Source: an uncultured Rhodanobacteraceae bacterium (lineage in GTDB: Bacteria > Pseudomonadota > Gammaproteobacteria > Xanthomonadales > SZUA-5). Taken from it: a stretch of 64,000 bases of DNA. Below, piece by piece: positions 1-8,385 of the stretch (the stretch's first letter is position 1; each line of letters begins with the position of its first letter). The stretch spans positions 59,817 to 123,816 of the forward strand of contig CALEZI010000057.1 of the NCBI GenBank assembly GCA_937928755.1, in the 5' to 3' direction. The notes under the pieces are model-generated. The model ran no database searches, had not been told where the DNA came from, and worked only from the letters and a program-made list of their open reading frames with translations. A program made the position numbers and the translations under genes.

Positions 1-359
1 GAACCGCAGGGCAGCGGCGTCGGAACACAGCTCAGTTCGCTGCCCGTCCGAACCCAGCCCACGCTGCTGCCCGGGTATTGACCGACCAGCCTGCCCGAAC
101 CATTGCCGGCGCGCACATAGTGTTCATCGTAGAACCCGCTGTCGAAAATCTCGACCTGACCGTCGCCATGCACGACGAAGGGCTTCAGGCGACCGCCGCT
201 GCCCTCCAGCATGCCGCTGAAGGTGCCGTTGTCGCGCAGATCGACGGCAATGCTGCGAACCGCGGGCGGCAGCGACTCACTGACATCGACGACCCGGTAA
301 GTCTGCGCGCCGAGGGCGGCGGGAAGCGACAGGATGGAGAGCAACGCCCAGATGCGCAT
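1..359 (-). CDS. Secreted protein of unknown function, C-terminus cut by the window edge
   Basis: A reading frame opens at an ATG (357-359, minus strand) and runs off the left edge, so about 119 N-terminal residues are visible. Residues 1-18 form a typical Sec signal peptide: a short MRIW start, a Leu/Ala-rich core and a likely cleavage after LGA before QTYRV. The rest is Gly/Ser-rich with a periodic look, for example FSGMLEGSGG, DGQVEIF and SGRLVGQYPG. This loosely recalls HAF-type extracellular repeat proteins, but that resemblance is an impression only. It is the last visible gene in the minus-strand direction after the kinase at 616-2958, from which about 256 nt separate it. No enzymatic function can be assigned. 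Confidence 0.6.
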   Translation of the reverse strand, partial: MRIWALLSILSLPAALGAQTYRVVDVSESLPPAVRSIAVDLRDNGTFSGMLEGSGGRLKPFVVHGDGQVEIFDSGFYDEHYVRAGNGSGRLVGQYPGSSVGWVRTGSELSCVPTPLPCG

Positions 360-615
360 GATTCAGACCCAGGATCTCGGTACCCATCACAAGCGTGCGC
401 CAGGATGGGTGATTGCGTCGTCAACAATGACGCAGTTTTCGCGTCTTGCGCTCGTGTGCCGGCGCGGGATCGAACCTCCAGACGTCCGGCTTCAGGGTCC
501 GTCTGGATGTCGCCTGGCCTTCCGGCGGATGTGCCTGGTGCAAACCTTGACTCGACGCTCAGAACGCTCCGACACCCGCTGCCGCGATCACGCCGACCTC
601 CACCATGTTCAGCGG

Positions 616-2958
616 CTAATCCTCTGCAGCAGCCGCAGCGCTGCCTTTGCTTGCCCATTCACTGGCTGACTGGTCGCGCCCCCAGCGCTGGTAAAGCACG
701 ACGAGTTCGTCGGCGACCTTGTCCGGGCCGACGAACTGGCTGCCCTCGACCTTGCTCTTCAGGCGATGCGCCTCCAGCAGCATCGCCTCCGCCTCCGGAT
801 AGCGCTGCAGTTCGCGCAGCGACTTGCCCAGTCCATTGCGACGCTCGGCGCAACTCGGGTGACGTGGTTGGTAGATGCGATCGCAGAGCGTGACATATTC
901 GCGGAACGCGACCTCCGCAGCGGCAAAATCGTCAGAGCGGTAAAGCGCCGCGGCAAGGTTGCCGATCGCGATCAGGGTCTCCGGGTGTTCCGGGCCGTGG
1001 ACACGCCGACGGATCTCGAGCAGTTCGGCGAACACTGCCGCCGCCTCGGCCGCAGCGCCGGTCATCGTCAACGCCCCGGCGATGTTGCCACGCACCGCCA
1101 GCGTCTCCGGATGATCGGGTCCGTAGGTACGCAGGTAGCGCGGAACCAACTCGCGCCACAACGCCAGTGCCTCGGGATAGCGTTGTGCCTGGAAGTGCAG
1201 CACGCCGATTTCGTTGCGCGCCCCGATCGCCTGGATGTCGTCGACGCCATGGGTGCGTTCGCGCAGCTCCACCGCCCGCCGCATCAATTCCAACGCGCGC
1301 GCATGTTCGCCGATGCGCGAATAGGTCTGCGCCAGTTCATTCAGCAGCAATGCGGCGGAATCCGGCGGAGTCTTCGGGGTCTGCTCAGCCAGGCGCGCCT
1401 CGCCGAACGCACGCGCCTGCTCCAGTTCTCCCGCCTCGTGCATCAAGCCGAGGATCACCGAAGCGGTTTCCTGGGTTTCGCCGGCATCCGCACCGAATCT
1501 TGCGCGCACTTTGGTGTACAGCGATTGCGCCAACTCCCGCGCACGTGCGACCTCGCCGACGCCGCGCAGCGCCCGCAACAGGTTCTGCTCCACCTTGAGC
1601 GTGGCACGCGCATCAGGCCCTTCGCGGAGACTGAGTTCGGCATGTATCGGCTCGATCAGCTTCAAGGCCAGCGCCGATTCCCCGAGTGCGCGATAGGTAT
1701 CGGCGATGGTATGGGTGACCTCGGCGCGCACTGCAGGTTCACCGGCCAGTTCCTGGTCGACCCGCGCCGCCGCGCGGTCGAGCACCTGGCGCAACAGGGT
1801 ACGATCCAGTTCCTGCGCCGCGACGGGATCGACGCCGGCCAGCACCGATTGCAGAAACTGCGCCGTCTGCGCCGCTTTCAGTCCCTCGCGCTCGGATGCG
1901 CGCCATGCCAGCGTGGCGTTCGCCAACAGACCCAGTATGGCCATCGCCAGGAGTACGCCGCCGGACACGGCATATCGATGGCGCGCGACGAAGCGCGCGA
2001 ACACGTAGCGACCGGTGCGCGGGCGCGCGTGCACCGGGAACCCGCGCAGGTAGCGATTCAGGTCCTCGGCCAATGCTTCCGCACCGCTGTAGCGCTGCTC
2101 GCGATCGGGGCGCAGCGCGCGAGCCAGAATGGCACGCAGATCGCGCGGCAAGCGCGTCAGCAACTGATGCTGGCGCGGTTCGGTAGCCGTCCCGGTCAAC
2201 AGCAACTGTCCGCGCTGCGTAGCATCCAGCGTCCACCAACTGGACTGGTCGATGCCTACGGATTCGGTCAGTAGTTCGAGCAGCATCACGCCGAACGCGT
2301 AGACATCGGCCCGCTGGTCGATCAGCTCGCCCGGCTGTGCCTGCTCCGGAGCCATGTAGCCGCGCGTACCGAGCATCGATCGGCTGCCCTGGCCCGGCGC
2401 GCCGGCGATTCCGAAGTCGATGATCTTCGGTGTCGCCACACCATCGACCGTGGCCACCAGGACGTTCGCCGGCTTGAGGTCGCGATGAATCACGCCGCGC
2501 GTATGGGCGTGCTGCACGCCGCGGCAGGCGGCGACCATCAGGCGCACGATCGCCGCGCTGGCCAGAGATCGCGCCCTGCAATACTGGTCGATCGGCTCGC
2601 CGTCGATCCACTCCATCGCGAAATACAGGGCACCGTCGTCGGTGCCGCCGGCTTCATACACGCGTGCGATGTGCGGGTGCTCCAGGCGGGCGAGTGCCTG
2701 CCGCTCGACCATGAACATCGCACTGGCGTAATCATCGACGAAGTTCGGCGAGATCAGTTTCAGCGCCACGCGGCGCTGCAGCGGCTCGGTCTGTTCGGCG
2801 AGGAACACCACGCCCATGCCGCCGACCCCGATCTCGGACACCAGCGCAAAGGGCCCGATTCGATCCCCCGGCCGATACTTGCCGTGGCCGTCCTGCTGGC
2901 GCTCACCATGCAGGGGCACGGCCAGTGTCACCGGAAGCGTATGTAGCCGGTCGACCAC
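616..2958 (-). CDS. Transmembrane Ser/Thr protein kinase with TPR sensor region
   Basis: A 780-residue Hanks-type kinase. The glycine loop GVGGMGVV is at 44-51, the ATP-anchoring Lys at 67, the catalytic HRDLKPAN at 158-165, the DFG at 181-183 and the APE at 203-205, so every key catalytic residue is present and activity is expected. A hydrophobic segment at about 331-351 should anchor the protein, placing the kinase in the cytoplasm. The region after about 370 is built of TPR repeats of the kinesin-light-chain type (motifs such as GPDHPETL and GPEHPETL) and would lie in the periplasm. The start is a GTG; no in-frame ATG occurs before the glycine loop. Kinases of this build are often encoded beside FPTTRW-type ECF sigma factors; one exists at 13505-14236, but it is not adjacent. 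Substrates are unknown. Confidence 0.92.
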   Translation of the reverse strand: MVDRLHTLPVTLAVPLHGERQQDGHGKYRPGDRIGPFALVSEIGVGGMGVVFLAEQTEPLQRRVALKLISPNFVDDYASAMFMVERQALARLEHPHIARVYEAGGTDDGALYFAMEWIDGEPIDQYCRARSLASAAIVRLMVAACRGVQHAHTRGVIHRDLKPANVLVATVDGVATPKIIDFGIAGAPGQGSRSMLGTRGYMAPEQAQPGELIDQRADVYAFGVMLLELLTESVGIDQSSWWTLDATQRGQLLLTGTATEPRQHQLLTRLPRDLRAILARALRPDREQRYSGAEALAEDLNRYLRGFPVHARPRTGRYVFARFVARHRYAVSGGVLLAMAILGLLANATLAWRASEREGLKAAQTAQFLQSVLAGVDPVAAQELDRTLLRQVLDRAAARVDQELAGEPAVRAEVTHTIADTYRALGESALALKLIEPIHAELSLREGPDARATLKVEQNLLRALRGVGEVARARELAQSLYTKVRARFGADAGETQETASVILGLMHEAGELEQARAFGEARLAEQTPKTPPDSAALLLNELAQTYSRIGEHARALELMRRAVELRERTHGVDDIQAIGARNEIGVLHFQAQRYPEALALWRELVPRYLRTYGPDHPETLAVRGNIAGALTMTGAAAEAAAVFAELLEIRRRVHGPEHPETLIAIGNLAAALYRSDDFAAAEVAFREYVTLCDRIYQPRHPSCAERRNGLGKSLRELQRYPEAEAMLLEAHRLKSKVEGSQFVGPDKVADELVVLYQRWGRDQSASEWASKGSAAAAAED

Positions 2959-3177
2959 GCAGATCGCAACCGCGGCAGGAAGACAGTGGCCCAGTATAGG
3001 GGCTCACAAACCACGCAAGGTTTTCGACCGCGTTCGCCCGGATTCCGGCGCCGGATCGGCAAAGCACGCCGTCAGTCGGGACAAACCTGCAAAACGGCCC
3101 TAAGCTATCGCCGCTGGATGCTGATTCCGGTCGCGCGAACTACAGCTCGGAGCCCTGCCATTTCCGCCCAGAAGCCC

Positions 3178-3558
3178 ATGCAACTGATCCTCGCCCGGCA
3201 GCTTGCCAGCAGCCTGGCGATGCCGATCGTGATCGTCGACGCCGCTGGCCTGCTGATCTACTGGAACGAACCGGCCGAACTGTTGCTGGGCATCCGTTTC
3301 GAAGAAAGCGGCGAGATTCCGGCCAGCGAATGGCAGCAGCAATTTGCGGTCACCGACCGCGAGCGACGCTTGATCCCGCAGCTTGAGTGGCCACTGGTGA
3401 TTGCGCTGACCCAGCACAAGCCGGTGTCGCGCACGATCTGGGTCGGCACGCCAGACGGAAACTGGCGCAATGTCGACTGGGTATCGGTTCCGTTCATCGG
3501 TCTCGGCGGCGAGTTTCTCGGCGTGCAAAGCGTGTTCTGGGAGGTTCACGGCGAATGA
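3178..3558 (+). CDS. Small PAS-domain sensor protein
   Basis: A single PAS-like domain of about 126 residues. It has the typical opening MPIVIVDAAGLLIYWNEPAE, a helix with LLLGIRFEE, and a closing strand pattern (WVSVPFIGL...FLGVQSVFWE). There is no output domain. The frame is open further upstream to 2986, but that extension is Arg-rich and unlike a protein, so the ATG at 3178 is preferred; an ATG at 3118 is also possible. Its TGA overlaps the ATG of the next gene (ATGA, 3555-3558), so the two are very probably translationally coupled and the PAS domain may sense a signal for, or bind to, the downstream metallo-hydrolase. The ligand is unknown. Confidence 0.75.
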   Translation: MQLILARQLASSLAMPIVIVDAAGLLIYWNEPAELLLGIRFEESGEIPASEWQQQFAVTDRERRLIPQLEWPLVIALTQHKPVSRTIWVGTPDGNWRNVDWVSVPFIGLGGEFLGVQSVFWEVHGE

Positions 3559-4397
3559 AGGTGCAGCTCTGGGGCACGCGCGGTTCGCTGGCGACACCCG
3601 GCCCGGACACCGCGCGCTACGGCGGCAATACCTCGTGCGTCAGCATGCTCGGCCGTGAAGGCACGCTGCTGGTACTGGATGCAGGCACCGGCATCCGCCG
3701 GCTCGGCAGCACCTTGGCCGCCAAGGCGGCGCGCGTCGATATCCTGCTCACCCATCTGCACATGGATCATGTGCAGGGACTGGGTTTCTTCGCACCGCTC
3801 TACCGCCCTGGCCTCGAAGTCCACATCTGGGGTCCGGCGAGCGCCACGCTGAGCCTGCAGGCGCGCCTGATGCGCTACCTGTCGCCGCCACTGTTTCCGG
3901 TGCACTTGAGCGAACTGCCGTGCAATCTGAGCTTCCACGCAGTGCCCTGCGGCACGGTCGAGATCGGTGAGTTTTTCGTGACAGCGAGCATGATCTGCCA
4001 TCCCGGGCCCACGGTTGGTTACCGCATCCGCGCTGCCGATGGCAAAGTCGTGACCTACATGCCCGACCACGAGCCGGCGCTCGGCAATCCCGCGTTCCCC
4101 AGCCTGCCGCGTGTGTGGACCTCGGGCGCCTGCCTGGCGACCGGCGCCGACCTTCTGATTCACGACAGCCAATACAGCAGCGCCGAGTACCCCAGCCACA
4201 GCGGCTGGGGTCACAGCTCGCTGCTGCAGACCATCCACTACGCCAGGCTGTGCGAAGTCGATCACCTGGTGTCGTTCCATCACGACCCCAACCACACCGA
4301 CAGCGATCTCGACCGGATCACCAGCGAGTCGATCGCTGCAGCCAAGCCTGCATTCAAGGTGACCGGCGGCTGCGAAGGCGCGATCTTCGCGCTGTGA
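3555..4397 (+). CDS. Metallo-beta-lactamase-fold hydrolase
   Basis: A 280-residue MBL-fold protein. It starts with KVQLWGTRGS and a Gly-rich loop, as in the tRNase Z/phosphodiesterase-like branch. It carries the metal-binding HLHMDH motif (H67, H69, D71, H72) after TGIRRLGSTL, later histidines in ICHPGPTVGYR and an Asp in YMPDHEPAL, and ends with FHHDPNH and a C-terminal GGCEGAIF. No signal peptide is present, so it is cytoplasmic. It overlaps the PAS gene by 4 nt. The substrate cannot be deduced: a phosphodiester or a nucleotide second messenger is possible from the fold alone. The family call is firm and the specific reaction is not. Confidence 0.88.
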   Translation: MKVQLWGTRGSLATPGPDTARYGGNTSCVSMLGREGTLLVLDAGTGIRRLGSTLAAKAARVDILLTHLHMDHVQGLGFFAPLYRPGLEVHIWGPASATLSLQARLMRYLSPPLFPVHLSELPCNLSFHAVPCGTVEIGEFFVTASMICHPGPTVGYRIRAADGKVVTYMPDHEPALGNPAFPSLPRVWTSGACLATGADLLIHDSQYSSAEYPSHSGWGHSSLLQTIHYARLCEVDHLVSFHHDPNHTDSDLDRITSESIAAAKPAFKVTGGCEGAIFAL

Positions 4398-4572
4398 GTA
4401 CGCCTGGGGCGTGCGAGAGCGCTTTCCGAACGTCTTGCCTGGAGCGATGACCGCAGCGACAGCTCCGGCGGCCGCGAATTGGCAATGTCTGTGCTTTCAG
4501 CGCTGGCGACCTTGCCGCGGCGGCGCGGGCGGCAGCATGCTGGTGCGTGCCCTCGCACCTGGCATCGACCTG

Positions 4573-5556
4573 ATGATGATTCGCATGACCCACCGCAACT
4601 GGTTGCTCGCCATCGCCCTGCTTCTGCTGCCGCTGTTCGCGCCGGCCGGCGAGTCCCTGCCCCGCGCGCAAGGCAGCGACTTCCGGGCGTTGGTCTGGAA
4701 TGTCTCGGGCCGACAGTTCTTTGATCACCGCGATGGCTATGTCGCGGCGCTGCGCGCAATCGATGCCGATCTGCTGATCTTCGACGAGTTGCCCGGCGAT
4801 CGCGACGGAGACGATGTACTCGCCATACTGCAGTCATTGAATGCGAAGGACGCTGGCGAATGGCAGGTGGCCTATGGCAGCAGCGGCGGACGCCAACGCG
4901 TGGCCATTGCGTTGCGAGGACCCGTGGCCCCGCTGCGCCAGTTCCAGCACTTGCCCTACCCGCCGAGCTTCCTCGCCTGGATGCGGCAGTTGCCGTTCAA
5001 TCCGCGGCAACGGCAGTTTCTGGATGAGAACCTCGCCGCCGGCATCGGCGCTTCTGCCGCCGAGGTGCGATTGGGCGGACGCCGGCTGATCGCGGTTGGT
5101 GTAGACCTGCAATGCTGCGGCGACAGCGACGATGCCTGGGAAGAACGCCGTCGCCGTGTCGAAGCGCGCAGCCTGCGCAGCGTGCTCGAGCGCGCCTGGG
5201 CCGCGCGTTCCCCCGACGCGGTGATCGTCGCCGGCGACTTCAATGCCGTGCGCGGCTTGCGACCGGTCAACCTGATGCAGGGCGACAGCGGGCGACCTGA
5301 GCGCCGACTGGCGATCGTGGATGCCAGTCATGCCAATGGCATCGACCGCTGGACCTGGGACGGCCGCGGCACGCCGTTTCCATCGCGCCCGCTGGACTTC
5401 ATGCTGCACAGCCGCGCGCTGCGCGTGCAGATGGCGCTGGTGTTCGATCCGGAAACCATGAGCGAGGATCAGCGCACCCGCTTCGGCCTCGACGCCGACG
5501 CATTCCGCCCGCTCAGCGAGCATCGGCCCATCGTGGTCGATTTCGCCTGGCGTTGA
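4573..5556 (+). CDS. Exported endonuclease/exonuclease/phosphatase-family protein
   Basis: A 327-residue protein of the EEP (DNase I-like) fold. An N-terminal hydrophobic segment (about 10-27, ending APAGES) looks like a Sec signal peptide. The conserved EEP residues follow in order: Asn in VWNVSG (N43), Glu in FDELPGD (E72), GDFNA (D222, N224) and the terminal SEHRP (H317). These fit a Mg-dependent phosphodiesterase acting in the periplasm or outside; whether on nucleic acid, phospholipid or another ester is not visible. The frame is open to 4411, but the ATG at 4573 (or 4585) is chosen because it puts the signal peptide at the N-terminus. It is convergent with the next gene, with only 15 nt between. 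Confidence 0.82.
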   Translation: MMIRMTHRNWLLAIALLLLPLFAPAGESLPRAQGSDFRALVWNVSGRQFFDHRDGYVAALRAIDADLLIFDELPGDRDGDDVLAILQSLNAKDAGEWQVAYGSSGGRQRVAIALRGPVAPLRQFQHLPYPPSFLAWMRQLPFNPRQRQFLDENLAAGIGASAAEVRLGGRRLIAVGVDLQCCGDSDDAWEERRRRVEARSLRSVLERAWAARSPDAVIVAGDFNAVRGLRPVNLMQGDSGRPERRLAIVDASHANGIDRWTWDGRGTPFPSRPLDFMLHSRALRVQMALVFDPETMSEDQRTRFGLDADAFRPLSEHRPIVVDFAWR

Positions 5557-5571
5557 GGAACCGCGAAGGCC

Positions 5572-7983
5572 TCAGTTGGCCGAATCCGAAGGTGGGCCCT
5601 GGATGATTGCGTCCTGCAAGGCCTGACGCTGGGCATCGGAGCCGATGAAAAGATCTTCCGGCACATTTCGGTACGCCACGATCTGGTCGTAGACGGCCGC
5701 GCTGCTCTGCTCGGTCGACGACATGCCGGCGAGATACTGCAGGCGAAGGTTCTGGTCGCGGTTGATTTCGGCATCCGCAAGCCACGGGGCAAGGTCGCGC
5801 GCAGTGCCGCCGAATGTCGCGAGCACGTCCAGCGAGGATCCGAATCCGACCTTGGCCAGGGCCGTGGCGACGCCGGCATGATCGGCCTGCGCCATGCGCC
5901 GCTCGATCACGTCAAGGCTGGTTTGTGCGGGCTCGACGGTACCCAGCAGCACGACATCGAAGCCCCTGCCGTCCTTGACGTTGCCCCACACCGTTCCGTT
6001 CGGAAACACCTCGAAGAACGTCGCGATCTCACTCTTCACCGACTCGATATTGCTCTCGTAAAGCGGCACCCACTGGGTGACGACCCCGCCCGGCTTGAGA
6101 CGCGCCTTGACGTGCTCAAAATATTCCCTGGTGTACAGCGTGGCTGCACCCTTGACCCACGGATGGATCGGGTCGGAGGTGATGATGTCGAACTTTTCGC
6201 GGGTGGTGCGGATGAAATGACGGGCGTCGTCGTAAACGATCTCGGTTCTGGCATCGTTGAAAACAGCCTGATTCTCGCTCGCGAAAAAGCGCGCCGAAGC
6301 CTGCGGAACCAGCGGCTCCATTTCGCACACCACGAGGCGCTTGAGGTCCGGGTAGGGCACGAACGAACCCGCCGTGACGCCGGCACCGAATCCAACCACC
6401 AGGACCGATTCCGGCTTCGGATGAAACAACGCCGGCAAGTTGCCGAGCAGCAACTGCAAGCGCATGTCCTGCGGCGTGCTGGAGGCCTCGATCTTGCCGG
6501 CGACATGGAAGTAACGCACCGAAGGATCGCGTTTCAATTGCGAAACTGCGATGGTCGAATTCATGCCCTCCCCGCGGTAGAGCTCGTTCACATAGTTCAG
6601 GCGGCCGGCCGCTTGTCGACCGAAAGCGACCAACTCGAACGGCAACGCTGAAACACTCAGCGCCAGCACTGCGGCGCATGCAGCGACCGCGGCTGCGCCA
6701 AGTCGCTGGCGCGGCGCTTGCGCCAACGGCAGCAACAGCAAAGCTGCCGCGAGCGCGGCAACCACCACCAGAATGCGTTGCGCCTGTTGCGTGCCAATTG
6801 CCGGGATCAGGATAGTGCTGAACACCAGCGCGCCCAGGATCGCACCCACCGTGTTGGCGGCATATACGCCGCCAACCATGCGTCCGGCATCCTGGCGCTC
6901 GCTGACTACCGCCGCAAGCGCCAGTGGAAAACTCGCGCCCCACAGGCAAGCCGCCGGCAGAATTGCGTAGACGCAGCGCAGCAGATCGAGCTGAAACAGA
7001 TACCAGGGGCTCGACACCATCTGCGGAAACACCGGCCAGTACGGCAGCGAGCGCGAGATGGCGTAAGCCGTCCAGGCGATCCAGGCGACCAGCAGCAATT
7101 GACACACGCCCAGCGCCACCCGCGGCTGCCTGATGTCGCGCGACACGTAGGACGCGGCACTGCTGCCCAGCCCGATGCCGATCAGGAAAACAGAGAGGAT
7201 GATCGAAAAGGTGTAAGTGGTGCCGCCGAGCAACAGCGACAAATCGCGCGTCCAGATGACTTCGGCGCCCAGCGCCGTGAATCCCGACAGGCCGATGGCG
7301 AGATACACCGGAACGCTGCCATCCCTGCGCTTGGCCGCTGTGGGCAAGTCTGCGGCGCCTGCGCCATCGTAAGGCGTCACCGACGCAAGTCCCAATCCGA
7401 TCGCCGCGACCGCGATGTTGAGCAGCACCGCCACATAGGTCGCCGTCGGCATGTCGTGAACGCGCAGCAGATAGAAACCGGCAAGCAGGCAGCCGAAAAC
7501 CGCGCCGACCGTGTTGCCGCCGTAGAAGTATCCGAGCCACGACACGCCGTTGGGCGTGGATTGCACCCAGCGCCCGATCGCCGGCAACGTTGCGCCCATC
7601 AGGATCGTCGGCGGCAACAGGCACCCTGCGCACAGCACGCCACGCAGGAAGACACCACCGACGCCACGACCGCCCAGCGCCGTGTAGGCCTCGCCAACCA
7701 CCGGAATCAGGTACAGAACGACGATGCCACAGGCAGCAATGCCTAGCTCCAGCCATGCATAGACTCGCAGCGGATGCCGTCGCGCCGAGATCACGCGCGC
7801 AAGTCCCAGACTACCCAGGCACATTCCACCCATGAAGGTGCCGAGCAATACACCCAGCGAGATCGCCGAAGAGCCGATCACCAGCTGCAGCAGCTGGAAC
7901 CAGACGATCTGATATAATAGTGCAGCGCAGCCGCTGCCGAAAAACAGCAACAGCAGCAGCGGCATGTGCTGTCGCGAAGTCAT
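5572..7983 (-). CDS. Fused membrane transporter-like / spermidine synthase-like protein
   Basis: An 803-residue protein in two parts. The first roughly 480 residues consist of many hydrophobic helices with Gly-rich turns (for example GTFMGGMCLG and FYGGNTVGAVFG), the MFS-like module common in fused spermidine synthases. The C-terminal third is a Rossmann methyltransferase-like domain of the SpeE type: VVGFGAGVTAG for the nucleotide/dcAdoMet loop, an acidic strand end (VVCEMEPL), YDDARHF, and SDPIHPW in place of the usual catalytic Asp region. It may transfer an aminopropyl group or a related moiety at the membrane, but fused members are poorly characterised and polyamine synthesis is not assured. 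The start ATG at 7983 has only a weak Shine-Dalgarno. Confidence 0.85.
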   Translation of the reverse strand: MTSRQHMPLLLLLFFGSGCAALLYQIVWFQLLQLVIGSSAISLGVLLGTFMGGMCLGSLGLARVISARRHPLRVYAWLELGIAACGIVVLYLIPVVGEAYTALGGRGVGGVFLRGVLCAGCLLPPTILMGATLPAIGRWVQSTPNGVSWLGYFYGGNTVGAVFGCLLAGFYLLRVHDMPTATYVAVLLNIAVAAIGLGLASVTPYDGAGAADLPTAAKRRDGSVPVYLAIGLSGFTALGAEVIWTRDLSLLLGGTTYTFSIILSVFLIGIGLGSSAASYVSRDIRQPRVALGVCQLLLVAWIAWTAYAISRSLPYWPVFPQMVSSPWYLFQLDLLRCVYAILPAACLWGASFPLALAAVVSERQDAGRMVGGVYAANTVGAILGALVFSTILIPAIGTQQAQRILVVVAALAAALLLLPLAQAPRQRLGAAAVAACAAVLALSVSALPFELVAFGRQAAGRLNYVNELYRGEGMNSTIAVSQLKRDPSVRYFHVAGKIEASSTPQDMRLQLLLGNLPALFHPKPESVLVVGFGAGVTAGSFVPYPDLKRLVVCEMEPLVPQASARFFASENQAVFNDARTEIVYDDARHFIRTTREKFDIITSDPIHPWVKGAATLYTREYFEHVKARLKPGGVVTQWVPLYESNIESVKSEIATFFEVFPNGTVWGNVKDGRGFDVVLLGTVEPAQTSLDVIERRMAQADHAGVATALAKVGFGSSLDVLATFGGTARDLAPWLADAEINRDQNLRLQYLAGMSSTEQSSAAVYDQIVAYRNVPEDLFIGSDAQRQALQDAIIQGPPSDSAN

Positions 7984-8385
7984 GCGCTAACGCCCCGCAG
8001 AACAACATCTGGCCGCACCGGCAGCATCACCGGAGCGTCGACGACATGCGAATTCATGCTGGTCACCGGGAAAAACGGCTGGGGCCACGAGTCTACACGG
8101 TCAGAAAATGCCGTCAGAAGGAGAACTGGCTGTCCGCCGGCAGCGAGAACGGCGGCGAAGCCTGCGCGGTCGGACTGCACCAGATTACTCGAAACCGCCA
8201 AAGCGCACGGGCACAAACCGCAGGCCTGCCCACCGATATCCTTGAGCGACCGGCGACAGCCAGGGACGGAGACATCGACAATTTTCTGCCGATGAATTGG
8301 ACGCCAAGCGGCTGGCCCGCATTCCTCACCCCGACACGAGAAGGTGACGGTGGCGGACACGTCCAGACCTGGAAACAGCCGCGAC
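7984..8385. other. 402-nt intergenic region without a convincing gene
   Basis: This spacer separates two minus-strand genes. A minus-strand frame runs from 8438 to 7980 and ends in an ATGA overlap with the SpeE-like gene, but its residues (many Cys, Arg and Trp, no domain) and its overlap with the end of the upstream gene make it doubtful. No strong promoter, tRNA or hairpin-plus-U-run terminator was found. It most likely holds the 5' leader and promoter of the SpeE-like gene. Confidence 0.4.

Noticed and set aside
460..506. A GGTTCGATCC T-loop-like stretch and a 7-bp inverted repeat (CCAGACG/CGTCTGG) suggesting a tRNA or terminator.
   Set aside because: The five-base T-stem has two mismatches, no acceptor or anticodon stem fits, and no U-run follows the short stem, so neither a tRNA nor a terminator can be supported.
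766..2274. A 502-codon plus-strand open frame.
   Set aside because: It is antisense to the Ser/Thr kinase and rich in Arg, Gln and His, the usual shadow of a high-GC gene.
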